Source of the DNA: Alentia gelatinosa | Lineage: Eukaryota > Annelida > Polychaeta > Phyllodocida > Polynoidae | Assembly (NCBI GenBank): GCA_950022655.1 | Contig: OX465590.1 | Coordinates: 41,685,718-41,749,717 of the forward strand | Direction of reading: 5' to 3' | Length of the DNA: 64,000 nucleotides | Shown here: positions 34,208 to 44,518 of the stretch, piece by piece | Layout of the letters: each line of letters begins with the position of its first letter | How positions within the stretch are numbered: the stretch's first letter is position 1 | Translations under genes and position numbers: made by a program | Notes under the pieces: generated by a model | Databases searched by the model: none | What the model was told of the DNA's origin: nothing | Seen by the model: only the letters and a program-made list of their open reading frames with translations

Positions 34208-35974
34208 ACAAATGATCAGTCCTCCCTTTGCAAGACCAATCCCTCCCCCTCTCTGACCATGTATTACCCCCCTTCATATCTCGTCTCTCGTAAGACAACA
34301 AGGAATTTATGACACAGAAAAAGAAAAAACATTGAACATCATCATACTCCAAAAACATGAAACATTCCATTCCTTCATTCATTTTGAAGGAACTTATTTT
34401 TGCACCTTTGCACCAGCAAAACTTCGAGGTTTCCGAGCTTTTATTCCCAGAAGTAGGTACCCCCCCCAACTCCAAGAACATCCAGCCCACATATTCCAAC
34501 ACTTCAAAGTCTCCCCCCCCTCCTCTGTGGCCCTGCCAGGCACCACTAGTGGTAGGGGGACAGACAAGGAGTCACTATCAAACGACCATGACCCCACGAT
34601 ACAGCCCCCCCCCCAGCCGGCATGGTCCCAAGGTTCTTCGTTGGGGAAAAAAAAATCTCCCCAGTCTCTCCATAGAACACCATAGTTTTTCCCTTTATTT
34701 ATTTATTTATTTATTTTATTTTATTTGTTTCCCCTTTTTTTTTCTTCTTTTTTCTTCTTTTTTTTCCCCCCCCTCCCGCCCTTTCCCCTCCCCTTTTTTT
34801 CCTCTGGACAGCCCCTAAATACTGTCTAGTCAGCAACACCTTATTCATTGGATATTCCCCTCGGTGCCCAAAAACAGCCCGTTCCGCAACTCAAAGTCTT
34901 TCGAAAAATCCTTAACTACGGCCTAGTCAGCAACATCTTATCTATTGGTCAAAACTCTTGTTACTCAAGGACAGACTCTTCGGCAACTCAATAATACTGG
35001 GGACCGAGGGCAACCATCCAAGGGATCAGCCCTCCCTTTCATCGTTCCAGGATGTATGACACCACAGGAAATAGTCATCCTAGGCCCCGAGAGGGGTAAC
35101 TCCAGTCGAGAAAATTAATAATAAACATCAATCTTACATATTAAGACACATTGGAGCAACGCATCAACAATCAAATGAATTATCAGTAATACCTTGTCCT
35201 CAGGTTATCAACTAAGGCACAGAGATAAAAAACAACAGACTACTCCCACCCAGAGAGTCAGCATAACACAAATCCTTACACTCTTACTCCCCAAGGGACA
35301 TCAAGGCACCCTAAGTTATTACATCAAGAGTCCAGTGATTTATCCGTAAGACTATTCCGTTAGGTACCTACTGAGGCTTAACCTCAAAAGACAAATGACA
35401 TATCAGGAAAACCATATTTCTTAGTAGATGCAAGTCTCATGGGTAACTCCAGACCATCATGGGTTCATCATATACATCTTAAATCACTCTGTAACATAAC
35501 ATAGTGCCAGCTACAAATACCTATATTCAACACTTTCCCAAAACTTGAAATTAAAATCACTCCATATGTGTGTCCACATTTTTTTGTTTCAAAGCTACCG
35601 TATCTGAACCATAAATTTATCATACTACATATTATAGTAACAGCTACAAACACCAAACCAGCACATTCTAAAGGAAATTACCCACCCTCTTATATACTCA
35701 AGGCCGACGTACCCGGGCCATTAGTTCACCACACTGTATGTTATAGTACCTACCACAAAGCATATCGCCAATACTATCCCAATCCAACTGAGTAAAATCC
35801 CTGCCCCTTCTCTCTCTTTTCCAACTTCCCCCCTCAATGAAACAACAGTAGCTAGTGCATTTGGTGATAACAGTGTTGTACACGGGCCACTATCAATCGA
35901 CTGTTTTGCGTGTAATAGACCCTCCCAATACATATTGGATTTCAACCGCAACCCGCCTCCATTCCCTACCCTGT
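34208..35974 (-). other. LINE C spacer between hydrolase and EN-RT
   Basis: No protein recognised. In element sense it contains a long purine-rich tract (34680-34805), matching in kind the tracts at 39078-39270 and 40188-40460 of LINE B/D, and the motif AGTTGGGGGGGGGTACC near 34455-34471. A structured or regulatory role is possible. Confidence 0.6.
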
Positions 35975-36637
35975 TCACAAACTATTCAGTAATTGCAGTA
36001 TTTTAACTCCCCAGTCTCTGAGAAGGTCAACCCCGGGATGAATGCCATCAGGGAGTAGTAGCTCATAATAAGATTTTGTTTTCCCATCTCTACAGCGATG
36101 TATCATACGTTGAAGCCAGGGAGTAGTGACTGAGTTCATACAATTCAGAGCTATCAGCCCTCTTGATGTCAGTGGCGGCAGCATCTATGATAGACTGAAT
36201 GTGAACCACCTTTTCGTTGTCTGCAGGGCGACCAGAGCACGTTGCGAAGTCGAGACCCACTATGGGTCCATAAATAACTTTTGTGCAAAGGAAGAGGCTT
36301 TTCCAAGCCTCATTAGCCTCTATGGCCTGATCCATTACTACAGACACTGGCTCATGTGCCGATGGTTTGTACAGCTGTAAGTCTTCCTTCCTTTCTTCAC
36401 TGTCAAATTGTTGACACCCACGACTAAGAGATAAACAGAGGTGGGGAATTTCTCAGCAAACAACATGGCTTGGCTCACTGTTCGGCGAAAAGATGTGCCG
36501 CTATAAAAGCGGATTGTCACTCGATGGTCTGGGACATATTGATGGAGGTATCCGCCTCCGGAGTCCATCACCACCACTAAAACAGGCAATGAAGACAGCA
36601 TGAATATAGCCCGAAACTCCCTGAAGAAAGATGTCAT
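35975..36637 (-). pseudogene. LINE C SGNH-type hydrolase with two frameshifts
   Basis: It starts 6 bp after the ORF1 stop. Block I VLVVVMDSGGGY, block III LLVVGVNNLTVK (with the Gly-x-Asn), IYGPIVGLDFATCSGRP in the middle and PDGIHPGVDLLRDWG with the catalytic Asp-x-x-His at the end. Frame changes near 36370 and 36160 split the frame in three. Its absence of an intact frame while ORF1 and EN-RT are intact suggests either recent decay or that the enzyme is not needed in cis. Confidence 0.8.
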
Positions 36638-36643
36638 CTCACG

Positions 36644-38215
36644 CTACTCTGATCCTTCGTCAAGTGGCTGAGCCTCGATCAGCCCCGAGGCGTACCCTTC
36701 CGCTCCGGGGTTGACGATGTCACTAGACGTTGTCGTGCCTGTTTGAGCCACATGTTGTTGAGTAGGCCAAGAGCCTAGTTCCCGCCTCAGGTCCATAAGG
36801 CTGAGGCCCAGTTTGTTGTGGCCTTTTCCTTTGAGGCCTGCACGCACCTCCTGAAGAGTTAGGCCTCCTCCCCATTTCAGATCCCTCGTAGCTTCTACCA
36901 ATTTCCTTGCACCGGTGTGCGACAGTGCAACCCTCAGTTCCTCATTTTGCCTGAACTTTTCTCTTAGGACTCTAGCCAAGACTTGGTCCTCCTGTTGTTC
37001 CCAGGCCCTTGAGGTTTTCACTCCCCTCGAAATCCTCTTGATTTCGTATGGGTCATCATGCGATAGAATACGTTGAGCACTGACTCTGTCCCCACAAATA
37101 TTTGCCTTGGCCGAGGCATAAGCCTGCTCAGCCGAACTGTAGGCCTTCCCATCGATCCGGATCTGACATTTATAGAAGTTTGAGAGAGGGGCGTGGGGAC
37201 CCTGAAAATGAACAGAGTCCTCCTGGAAAATTGTAAAGGTATTCCCCAAAGACACACGGTCAGGAAGTTGGTCCAGGTCCTGAGGGCCATACAACCTGCC
37301 CTCAATTACAACCCGGTCTCCTCCCTGAACTAGCCTAGAATTCAGGCCTAAATTACAGGCGTTGTCTGCAACCGCTCTCAAAGTGGCCCTCTGCTGAACC
37401 ATGCTCTCCGGGATGTCTTCAGAAACCCAAATGTTCTTAGTTCTGTTTTGTTTCAGCAGCTTTGTCTTGTTCCTAAGTATTTCTATTTTGGCGGATTCAT
37501 GGAGCATTGTTACTCTGATGGGCCTCGGTCGTCTACCGCTGACAAACTTACCCACTCTGTGGGTCAAGTCAATTTCCGTAGGATGCAGGTGAACCCCAGT
37601 TGCATCGAAAATGTCCATGGCTATTTCCCTAGTTTTCTCATATCTCATCTCAGGAACCCCCGAGATAAGCAGAGATTTTGCATTAAGTTTCTTCAAAATA
37701 GAGGCGTCTGCCGTGCTGGCAGAATGAGAGGCCCTTGACTCAGCCTCCAGTTTCACAATCCTTTCCTCAAAGACCCTTAACCGGTTCTCCCTGGATCCCA
37801 TATCTTGTTCTACCGAGATCCTGAGGTCGTCCCCATCAATGTCTACCTGACCTGTGTAATCTTTCAACATTTCAATATCATTTGTGGAAACTTTTAGTAA
37901 ACCCTCCAGTTCTACACACCTTGTTTCCAATGATGCAACCCTGTCCGTCAAGTTAATGTTTTCTTTTTCTATCCTATCCATCCTCTCAATTAAACTCCTC
38001 ACGTCAACATTAAAAGAGTCCAAATCCATCTGAGGGGAGGAATCACCATCCCTGGAACAAGATCCTCCATTTGATTTTGTACCATTTTTCTTTGTTTTTG
38101 GAGCCATTTTCATAGCCGCTAGAGTTGGGAACTCTTCAGAACTAGAACTGACAATCACCGCACTATGTCCGACGCCGTCCTTGGAAGCAGAATTCCTCGT
38201 CTGGCGTCCACTCAT
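36644..38215 (-). CDS. LINE C ORF1: L1-type ORF1p fused to a NADAR domain
   Basis: 523 residues from the MSGRQTRNSASKDG start (the frame is open for 43 more codons upstream, but LINE B shares this Met). N-terminal basic and Ser-rich part 1-65; coiled coil about 70-160; L1-ORF1p-like RRM about 176-240 (LNAKSLLISGVPEMRYE, HRVGKFVSGRRPRPIR) and C-terminal domain 240-300 (NIWVSEDIP, QQRATLRAV); NADAR 336-482 (FQGPHAPLSNFYKC, SSAEQAYASAKAN with the key Glu, ARKLVEATRDLKWGGG, GHNKLGLSLMDLRREL). Expected to coat LINE RNA; the NADAR part predicts chemistry on ADP-ribose or an N-glycosidic bond. The frame is intact. Confidence 0.88.
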   Translation of the reverse strand: MSGRQTRNSASKDGVGHSAVIVSSSSEEFPTLAAMKMAPKTKKNGTKSNGGSCSRDGDSSPQMDLDSFNVDVRSLIERMDRIEKENINLTDRVASLETRCVELEGLLKVSTNDIEMLKDYTGQVDIDGDDLRISVEQDMGSRENRLRVFEERIVKLEAESRASHSASTADASILKKLNAKSLLISGVPEMRYEKTREIAMDIFDATGVHLHPTEIDLTHRVGKFVSGRRPRPIRVTMLHESAKIEILRNKTKLLKQNRTKNIWVSEDIPESMVQQRATLRAVADNACNLGLNSRLVQGGDRVVIEGRLYGPQDLDQLPDRVSLGNTFTIFQEDSVHFQGPHAPLSNFYKCQIRIDGKAYSSAEQAYASAKANICGDRVSAQRILSHDDPYEIKRISRGVKTSRAWEQQEDQVLARVLREKFRQNEELRVALSHTGARKLVEATRDLKWGGGLTLQEVRAGLKGKGHNKLGLSLMDLRRELGSWPTQQHVAQTGTTTSSDIVNPGAEGYASGLIEAQPLDEGSE

Positions 38216-38869
38216 CTCAGTTGTACCAAAAGTATTTCTTGAATGTGCCCTTAACTTTCCCTTGGCAATCTCTGAACTCCAATAAAATTGGAGTTCAATA
38301 ATCAACTGCTGTCGGTAGTGATAACCTAGGAATTTGGGGGGCAAAAACCGCTGATCAACTAAGACGTTGTGAGTGCCTCCATTCCCTCAATTAATTAAAG
38401 TTTCAACAACCAGGCTGGAGAATTAAAAATTGGGATGGCTGCTCTAACCCAGGAGTTGGGGGGGATCAGACCTGAGATATTTAAGCCTCCATCGATGCGT
38501 CTATTGTTGCCAAAGGGTCTCCTGCCATTACCGTTTAGCAGAGTTTACTAATCAGTGTTGCCTGCATGGTACTTCCCGTTTTTGTCACTTTCCGAACGCC
38601 CCCACTTCTGGAAGCTCAGTCTATTAATAGCCCACACGTAAGTGCGGCCGTTCCCGTATTATCGCCCTTTGTTTGTGCATGATTATGTGTTCATGAACTG
38701 TTCCTACACATTGGATGGGCTATGATACCAACCGGTAGAATCCTGATGCCTGTTGTAGTATTATTGCCTGATGAAGTGCATGGATTCACGTTGTTTCTAT
38801 AGATAATAACGTAAAAAACGGCCGCCGATGTGACGCATGTCCGTTACTCGTGGGCGCGTTCGGAAAACG
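38216..38869 (-). promoter_or_regulatory. LINE C 5' UTR / likely internal promoter
   Basis: 654 bp from the element start to the ORF1 ATG, GC-rich at the very start (CCGAACGCGCCC). The motif CCGAACGC near the end of the element is echoed at about 38590 (TTTCCGAACGCCCCC). Full-length LINEs need an internal promoter here; I see no TATA box. Confidence 0.55.
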
Positions 38870-38884
38870 TGTATTTGTGCTTCT

Positions 38885-40863
38885 AGTCAACAGGAGAACT
38901 ATGTCTAGGAGTTACTGATTTAAGTTTTGAAATGGCACACAATGAAGTTACTGGTGGCGTACTGGAAGTATGATTTCTGATGCAGATTATGGTTCAAGTC
39001 CCTAGGTTAAGGGCAAACCCTGAAGGTGTTAAAATTGTATGGTGAAAGCCGCAGAAGAGATAGCTATATGGTTACACAAAAGGGGGGGAGGAGGGAGGGG
39101 GGAAAGGGGGGTGCGGAAAAAGGGGGGAGAAGGGAGGGGAGGATGGGGGGAAAGAAAGGAGGGAGGAAAGGGAGGGGGAAAAAAAGAAAAAAAAAGAGGG
39201 GGAAAGGGGGGATGGGGGGGGGGGGGAAGGGGACGGGAAGAGGGGGGAAAAGGGAAAAAAAGGAAAAAACAAAAAATGTGGCTACTGCAGCTGAAATCCC
39301 ACGCTGAGGTGTGTCTTAAACGTAGTCGTTATGGGTGAGCCCTAAATGTTGTCGCTTAGTGCTAAGCCAGGGATGGTGATGGGTTACTCATGGCCGTTGG
39401 TCAGGGGTGGTCATTGCTCCCCCCTGGTGTTCCCCCCTCTCGCGCGACACGAGCGCCCCTCCTGCCCTCTAGCGGCTTTCACACGTACTGCGCAGTCACG
39501 AGCGCGCCCACGGCACCGGTCCCGGTCTCACTTCTTCTCCAGCCCTACTGCAGTACACACGTACTCCAGCATTTTCTCGTCCCACCCACCCTCAACCTCA
39601 ATTCTCTTTTCCTACTCACGTAGGGCATTTTTATTTACCATATACAATTTACCATGTATTGTATCACGTACAATTAACATTTATATTGTATATCATATTT
39701 TCTTATTACTTATCCTCATATTAATATCATATTCATATGTCGTCCAATAAGGTCGGCATAAAATTTTACCATATATTACCATATAAAATTCAATACAATT
39801 TTATGTTCCCAAGCCCCTGCTTCTCTCCTTTTATCCAGGGTAGGGGTAATGATGCCCTTACAGGATAAAATTTTCGTGTTGCCCGTTATGTTGTTGTTGG
39901 TTTTTCATTTTATTTTATTTTTTTCTCACAGGATTGTATGGGACGGTGTTGCTTGTGTAACAGATGCTGCAGTTGCGGGGTTGAGACCTGTTGCCCACAA
40001 GGCTGTGTAATTGTTTGAGGTGTGTACTATTTCATTGACATGTAACTATGACCCCTGCTTAAGATGGGCAAGGGGGGAGTTTCTCTGAAGGGGGAGGAGG
40101 GGTAGTGGCGGTGCTCCACCGGCCGAACACGGTCGATTGATGCGTCCCTCCGGGTGACCGCCCCCAGTCCCCTCGGGAAAGGGGGAAGAGGGTGAAGGGA
40201 TGGAAAAGGGAGAGGGAGGAAGAAAGGAAAAGCGGGGGAAAGGGGGGAGGGGGGAGGAATGAGGTGGAAAGGAAAAGAGAGTGAGAAGGGGAAAGGGGGG
40301 GGGGGAAGGGAGGGAAATAGAAAAAGGGGAGGAAAAAAAAGAAGCGGGGAAAAGTGAAAAAAGGGGAGGAGGGGAGGAGAGGGGGAGGAAAAAAGGGAAA
40401 CAAATCCAGCTACACAGGGGTGGGGGGGTGTGGGGGGGGTGGGGGGGGGGGGTGTGGGGGGATGGGTCTGAAGGGCACCTTTTGGGCTCTGTCTCCAGGA
40501 GTTGGGGGGGTACCTGTTCCTGGTACATAACCTAGGAGGCCAAATAACGCCAGCTTTTCCTCCGAAGTGAGAGGGGAATGGACTTATCTTTGTTCTGTGT
40601 AATTCATGTTGGTGGTGTTCGTGTCCTTCTTTTTTTTCTCCAGGTTGGTGCTTATTCGTTGGTGGGGTGAGGGTCAGAACTGAGAGAGGAGGGGTTAGTG
40701 GGGGTGGGAGTTGTGAAGCAGGGATCAAGGCTGTTATTAGGGGTTTGAAGCATTTTAGATTGGGGATGTCCGGACCTCAAGAGTTAAGTGAATGGAAAGG
40801 GGAGGGGAAGGCAAATGACCCCCCAGTAGCGAAGGGGCTTAGGGTTGACGCATTACCAAAAAC
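38885..40863 (+). other. LINE B/D spacer, right part, with purine tracts
   Basis: Two long G/A-only stretches (39078-39270 and about 40188-40460) with runs of 7-13 G near 40427-40460 able to form G-quadruplexes. Between them 39400-39560 is GC-rich and 39620-39800 AT-rich; I see no gene. Open frames are low-complexity. 40497-40530 matches the LINE C spacer. Confidence 0.6.
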
Positions 40864-42737
40864 ATGATTGGGGATAGAAGGTCAGGGAGAAAGAATGGCA
40901 GGGACTTGAGGATAGGATGCCTGAACGTAAACGGGATAGGAAACAAGGTCAAGAGAAAGGCCTTCTTCTCCCAGCCAACACAGATATTTTTATCATACAG
41001 GAGACTCATAGTCAGGGGGGAACCAATAGACTTTGGGAGATGGAATTGGGGGGGGGGGATGATTTTCTCAAATGGAACTTCCCGGGCCAGGCGGGTGGCT
41101 ATTACACTTCCTTCCAATCCAGATGTGATCATCCGGGACCAGGTCTCGGACAGTGAAGGGAGGATCTTAGTCGCCCATTTGCAGATCGATGGGGAGGACC
41201 TAGTTTTGGCCAATGTTTACGCTCCCACACAAGATAAACCGCAACAGCAGGTTGGTGTATTGCTAACCCTGAAAGAGATACTGTCTAGATTCACTGAGTT
41301 CCCTATCCTTCTGGGGGGAAATTTCAACATAGCACTTCTCCCTGAAGTTGACCTGAACAGCCACAGCCAGAAGAGACCCAGTCGTTACAGACAGAGTCTT
41401 GTTGATTTCCTGGCTACACTTGATCTGATCGATATATGGAGGGAATGCCACCCTAATAAAAAACAGTTTACTTTCCGCAGAGGTCGCCAGTGGTCTAGAT
41501 TAGACTATTTGTTTGTTTCTGATGACTACAGGAACAGGATCAAGTATCCGGAAATTGTCTCCGCTCTTCATACAGACCACTCTTTATTAAGGTTGCTAAG
41601 AGAAAAGCCTTCTCAATACAGAGGACCAGGGTATTGGAAATTCAATAACTTGTTGTCTGGAGATAGAGACTACACGTCTCAGGTTTCAGTTCATATCCAA
41701 CGCTGGCTTTCGGGTCATTCGGATACTAATCCGGACATTAAATGGGACTTCATCAAATATAAAATTAGAGACTTCACAATTGAATATACGAGAGAGAAGA
41801 GAAGGAGAGACAACGGGGAGAAAGAATTAAATCTCAAAAGGCTGGCAGAGTTAGAGGAGAAAGTGCTGCCCCTGAATGAAAATGAAACAGAGGAGTTTGA
41901 CAGTATTAAAATCGATCTCGAACTGGCAGAAAGAAAGAAAGCGCTCTACCTCATGTTCAAATCTAAGGTTAAATGGGCCCTGCATGGGGAGAAGCCCAGA
42001 AAATATTTTCTAAACATTATGAAACAAAAATATAATAGTAAATTAATTTCGCAGATCAGGTTGGAAGAGGGGGAGATCATCTCTGACCCTGAACTTATAT
42101 CTCACAGAATTTATTCATTCTACAAGGACCTTTATTCGATCGGAGGAAAGAAGTATAACCTTTTTGATCACCTAGACAACCTGGTAGACAAGGGGGCCAT
42201 TCCCAGGATTTCTGACCTGATAGGTCCATGTTGGATATGCCCCTAGGTAGGGAGGAACTTCAATGTACACTTAAAAAACTCAATAACAATAAGTGCCCAG
42301 GTACTGATGGGCTCACTGCAGAGTTTTACAGATATTTTTGGGGTGAAATAGGGAGACTGTTTTCCAATCTCTCAGGGTTGCTAAAGAAAATGAGTCTCTC
42401 AGTATGGAACAGAAAAGAAGGGTTATCACGCTCATCCCCAAGAAGAAGGTCAGGAGAGAGAAGATTAAAAACTTATCTTTGTTTGCGGATGACATGTGTT
42501 GTACAGTTCGGACCTAATGTCCATACAGAGAGTATCGAACATTATCCGGATTTTTGGGAACCTAGCGGGCTTAAAGATTAATGAAGAAAAATCAAAGATC
42601 CTGCCAGTGGGCATGCACCGAGGTAGCAACTTTGGCCTTCTCCCTTTTTCTGTCGTTTCCCAGTTGGAAATTTTAGGAATAATATTTTGGAATGGGGACT
42701 CTCCCAAGGAGGATTTTAGAATGAACTTTAAAGACAA
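40864..42737 (+). pseudogene. LINE D endonuclease-RT, frameshifted and deleted
   Basis: Close homolog of the LINE C EN-RT: LRIGCLNVNGIG, APTQDKPQQQ, RLDYLFVSDD, TDHSLL, NNNKCPGTDGLTAEFYRYFW, FADDMCC, GLKINEEKSKILPVG. Damage: a pair of frame changes near 40980 and 41050 across the QETH site, GDFN changed to GNFN (about 41320), a frameshift near 42225, and a deletion at about 42455-42465 that removes some 510 bp from the RT fingers and palm. It breaks off at 42737 where LINE E is inserted. Confidence 0.85.
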
Positions 42738-43173
42738 TGCCCATGCCCCTCTTTCCAACCTGTTTCCTGTGGAAATCAAGAAAGATGGCCTGTCTCACAA
42801 ATCAGTCGAACACTGCTTCCAGTACGAAGCAGCAATAGATAGGGGAGATCTTGCAATTGCCGCTCAAATTCGCAAAACAAACGCACCCATCGATGCACTG
42901 TTTACGGCCAAGCAGCTACCCTTCTCACAAGAGTGGAATGACAAGCGGGAAGCCCACATGAGTGAAATACTGAAGGCAAAGTTCGCTCAGCACCCAAACC
43001 TACGTGACGTACTTCTCGCAACTACAGGCAAAAACCTCTATGAAGCTACAAAAGATGACTACTGGGGTTGTGGCGTACACCTAGGAGAACTAGATAAATT
43101 CACAGCGGACAACGTAAAGGGCAACAAACTAGGAATTCTTCTCCAACAAGTCAGAGACTCTCTCCAAGTCTAA
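42738..43173 (+). CDS. LINE E ORF1 fragment: NADAR domain
   Basis: The frame is carried over from LINE D at the junction. Almost the whole NADAR domain is present: HAPLSNLFPVEI, KSVEHCFQYEAA (key Glu in Val-Glu-His), LPFSQEWNDKREAHM, NLYEATKDDYWGCGV and GNKLGILLQQVR. It keeps the Asp-Tyr-Trp-Gly pattern, the best match to classical YbiA-like proteins among the elements here. The coiled coil and RRM-like parts were lost at truncation. Stop 47 bp before the hydrolase start. Confidence 0.82.
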
Positions 43174-43220
43174 GTATAAGTAGACCCAACTCGTGGCTAA
43201 CTCTCCCTCTTGCTGGTAAA

Positions 43221-43973
43221 ATGGCTTGTTACTATAACCCGCAGCAGCCATATCCGACGAAGCTCTCCCGTGATATCCAGCGCCTGGAGGAGGTACTTAT
43301 CCGCACTTGGTCTCCTATCCCAAACAATGTAATCATAGGGGACTCCAGGGTTAAGAGATTGTATGAATCCATTTCAGCCCTGAACACCAATGCCCAGAGA
43401 TTTAATGTGTTTACGTTTCCTGGGGCAAAACTACAGGAGCTTATTGTATTAGCCAAGAAGCATCTGGATTTCTCGCCTAACTCCATCGTATACATCATGG
43501 GTGGTGTATGCGACGTTACAACTAGAATGAAGGACGAAACCAACCCTAAAAAGTTTAATCTTGTGATGAACTGGACCTCTGCTAGTGACCTACAGGACCA
43601 CCTCTTAACTTATGCTGAGACCGGATACAAACGGCTGGAGGAACTACATCCGAAGGCACGCTTTATGATATGCCCCCTAGTCGGTGTGGACATTCTGAAA
43701 TGTGTCAAAAATGCCAATGAGGAGATGCACAGTATTGCACTTCAAGCAATTCTGAACTTCAACAAAAGCCTGATTGCCTTAAATGCTAACCAGTCTCTTG
43801 TATTTCCGTGGCTGGCTAACAAAGTTCACAAATGGAGGAACAACAAGTTCACTCACTATTTTGCTCACCTACAGGACGGTATACACCCCACTCCTGAACT
43901 TCTGGACATATGGGCTCACAGTTTCCTGAATGTCTTTGAGGCGAATATGCCATCTACTAAATCCAAATGGTAA
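43221..43973 (+). CDS. LINE E SGNH/GDSL-type hydrolase
   Basis: 250 residues, intact. Block I NNVIIGDSRVKRL (about residues 35-48), block III VYIMGGVCDVTTR, a middle block FMICPLVGVDILKC, and the catalytic Asp-x-x-His in LQDGIHPTPELLDIW. As in LINE A the Asn of block III is Cys. It has about 30 extra N-terminal residues compared with A and F. No signal peptide, so it should act in the cytosol or nucleus with the LINE particle. The substrate is unknown. Confidence 0.82.
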   Translation: MACYYNPQQPYPTKLSRDIQRLEEVLIRTWSPIPNNVIIGDSRVKRLYESISALNTNAQRFNVFTFPGAKLQELIVLAKKHLDFSPNSIVYIMGGVCDVTTRMKDETNPKKFNLVMNWTSASDLQDHLLTYAETGYKRLEELHPKARFMICPLVGVDILKCVKNANEEMHSIALQAILNFNKSLIALNANQSLVFPWLANKVHKWRNNKFTHYFAHLQDGIHPTPELLDIWAHSFLNVFEANMPSTKSKW

Positions 43974-44518
43974 AATTCTACTCATATAACAGGCTTACTG
44001 ACTTGAACACTGTTACCTATAGTGATCAACTTTGGCTTCACCTGTTCTCTAAAACCGTTATATGTGGTACTTAACAATTCTATAATGTTTCCCCCCCCTT
44101 TTACTAATAATGATTTCACTACGCATGACTGGATGGACCTCTAAGCTTAATTTCTATTACCTGTAGCGATTAACTGGAGTGTACCTCCCCAGATCTTATA
44201 TCTATGTTAAATGAGTTCTGATAGAAATTACGAACCTTAAACTACAAACGTAGAAGCTCAACTACCCCCCTAGGATACTCTGCACCGGATTGAACCGGTA
44301 GGTTTGAACATGCTCATGATACTTATTTACCCTTATGTTCTACTCAGGATAATGGCTGAAGTGGCCGTGATTATCCTGACCCTGTTTTATTGTTGTATGA
44401 ACCTGTTAATCCCCATAAATCCTATGAAACTTGTACAATTTTATTTGTTATCCCCTTTATGCCGATATGTTTTGATTATGGATAATGCCATTATGTTACC
44501 AACTCATCCAATCTACTT
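43974..44518 (+). other. LINE E spacer between hydrolase and EN-RT
   Basis: 545 bp, no domain recognised. A 75-codon hydrophobic frame (44304-44531) overlaps the EN-RT start by 13 bases; whether it matters is unknown, though LINE A also has a hydrophobic frame in its spacer. Confidence 0.5.

Larger units (their letters stand above)
29500..38869 (-). mobile_element. LINE C: full-length Tx1/L1-like element with NADAR and SGNH ORFs
   Basis: About 9.37 kb, bounded by a 15-bp direct repeat and ending in a poly(A) tail (T-run 29500-29521). Layout in its own direction: 5' UTR 38869-38216, ORF1 38215-36644, hydrolase 36637-35975 (two frameshifts), spacer 35974-34208, EN-RT 34207-30404, 3' UTR 30403-29522. 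ORF1 and EN-RT are intact. It lies antisense in the spacer of LINE B/D. Confidence 0.9.
25860..42737 (+). mobile_element. LINE B/D: Tx1/L1-like element split by LINEs C and E
   Basis: Left part 25860-29484 carries the 5' UTR, ORF1 and hydrolase. The right part resumes at 38885 with spacer and EN-RT to 42737, then a last EN-RT fragment at 47727-47810. The 5' UTR (AAATCCCCCCCCAATTCCTG) matches that of LINE C, and the right spacer near 40497-40530 (AGTTGGGGGGGTACCTGTTC) matches the LINE C spacer. Order, strand and homology all fit one old element with C inserted in its spacer and E in its RT. That B and D were one copy is inference. Confidence 0.7.

Noticed and set aside
39026..39338. Lys/Gly/Arg-rich frames on + and Pro/Ser-rich frames on -
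   Set aside because: They are translations of a G/A-only tract and not evidence of a protein.
40027..40728. 233-codon Pro-rich frame on the minus strand
   Set aside because: Same reason: translation of a purine tract in the LINE B/D spacer.
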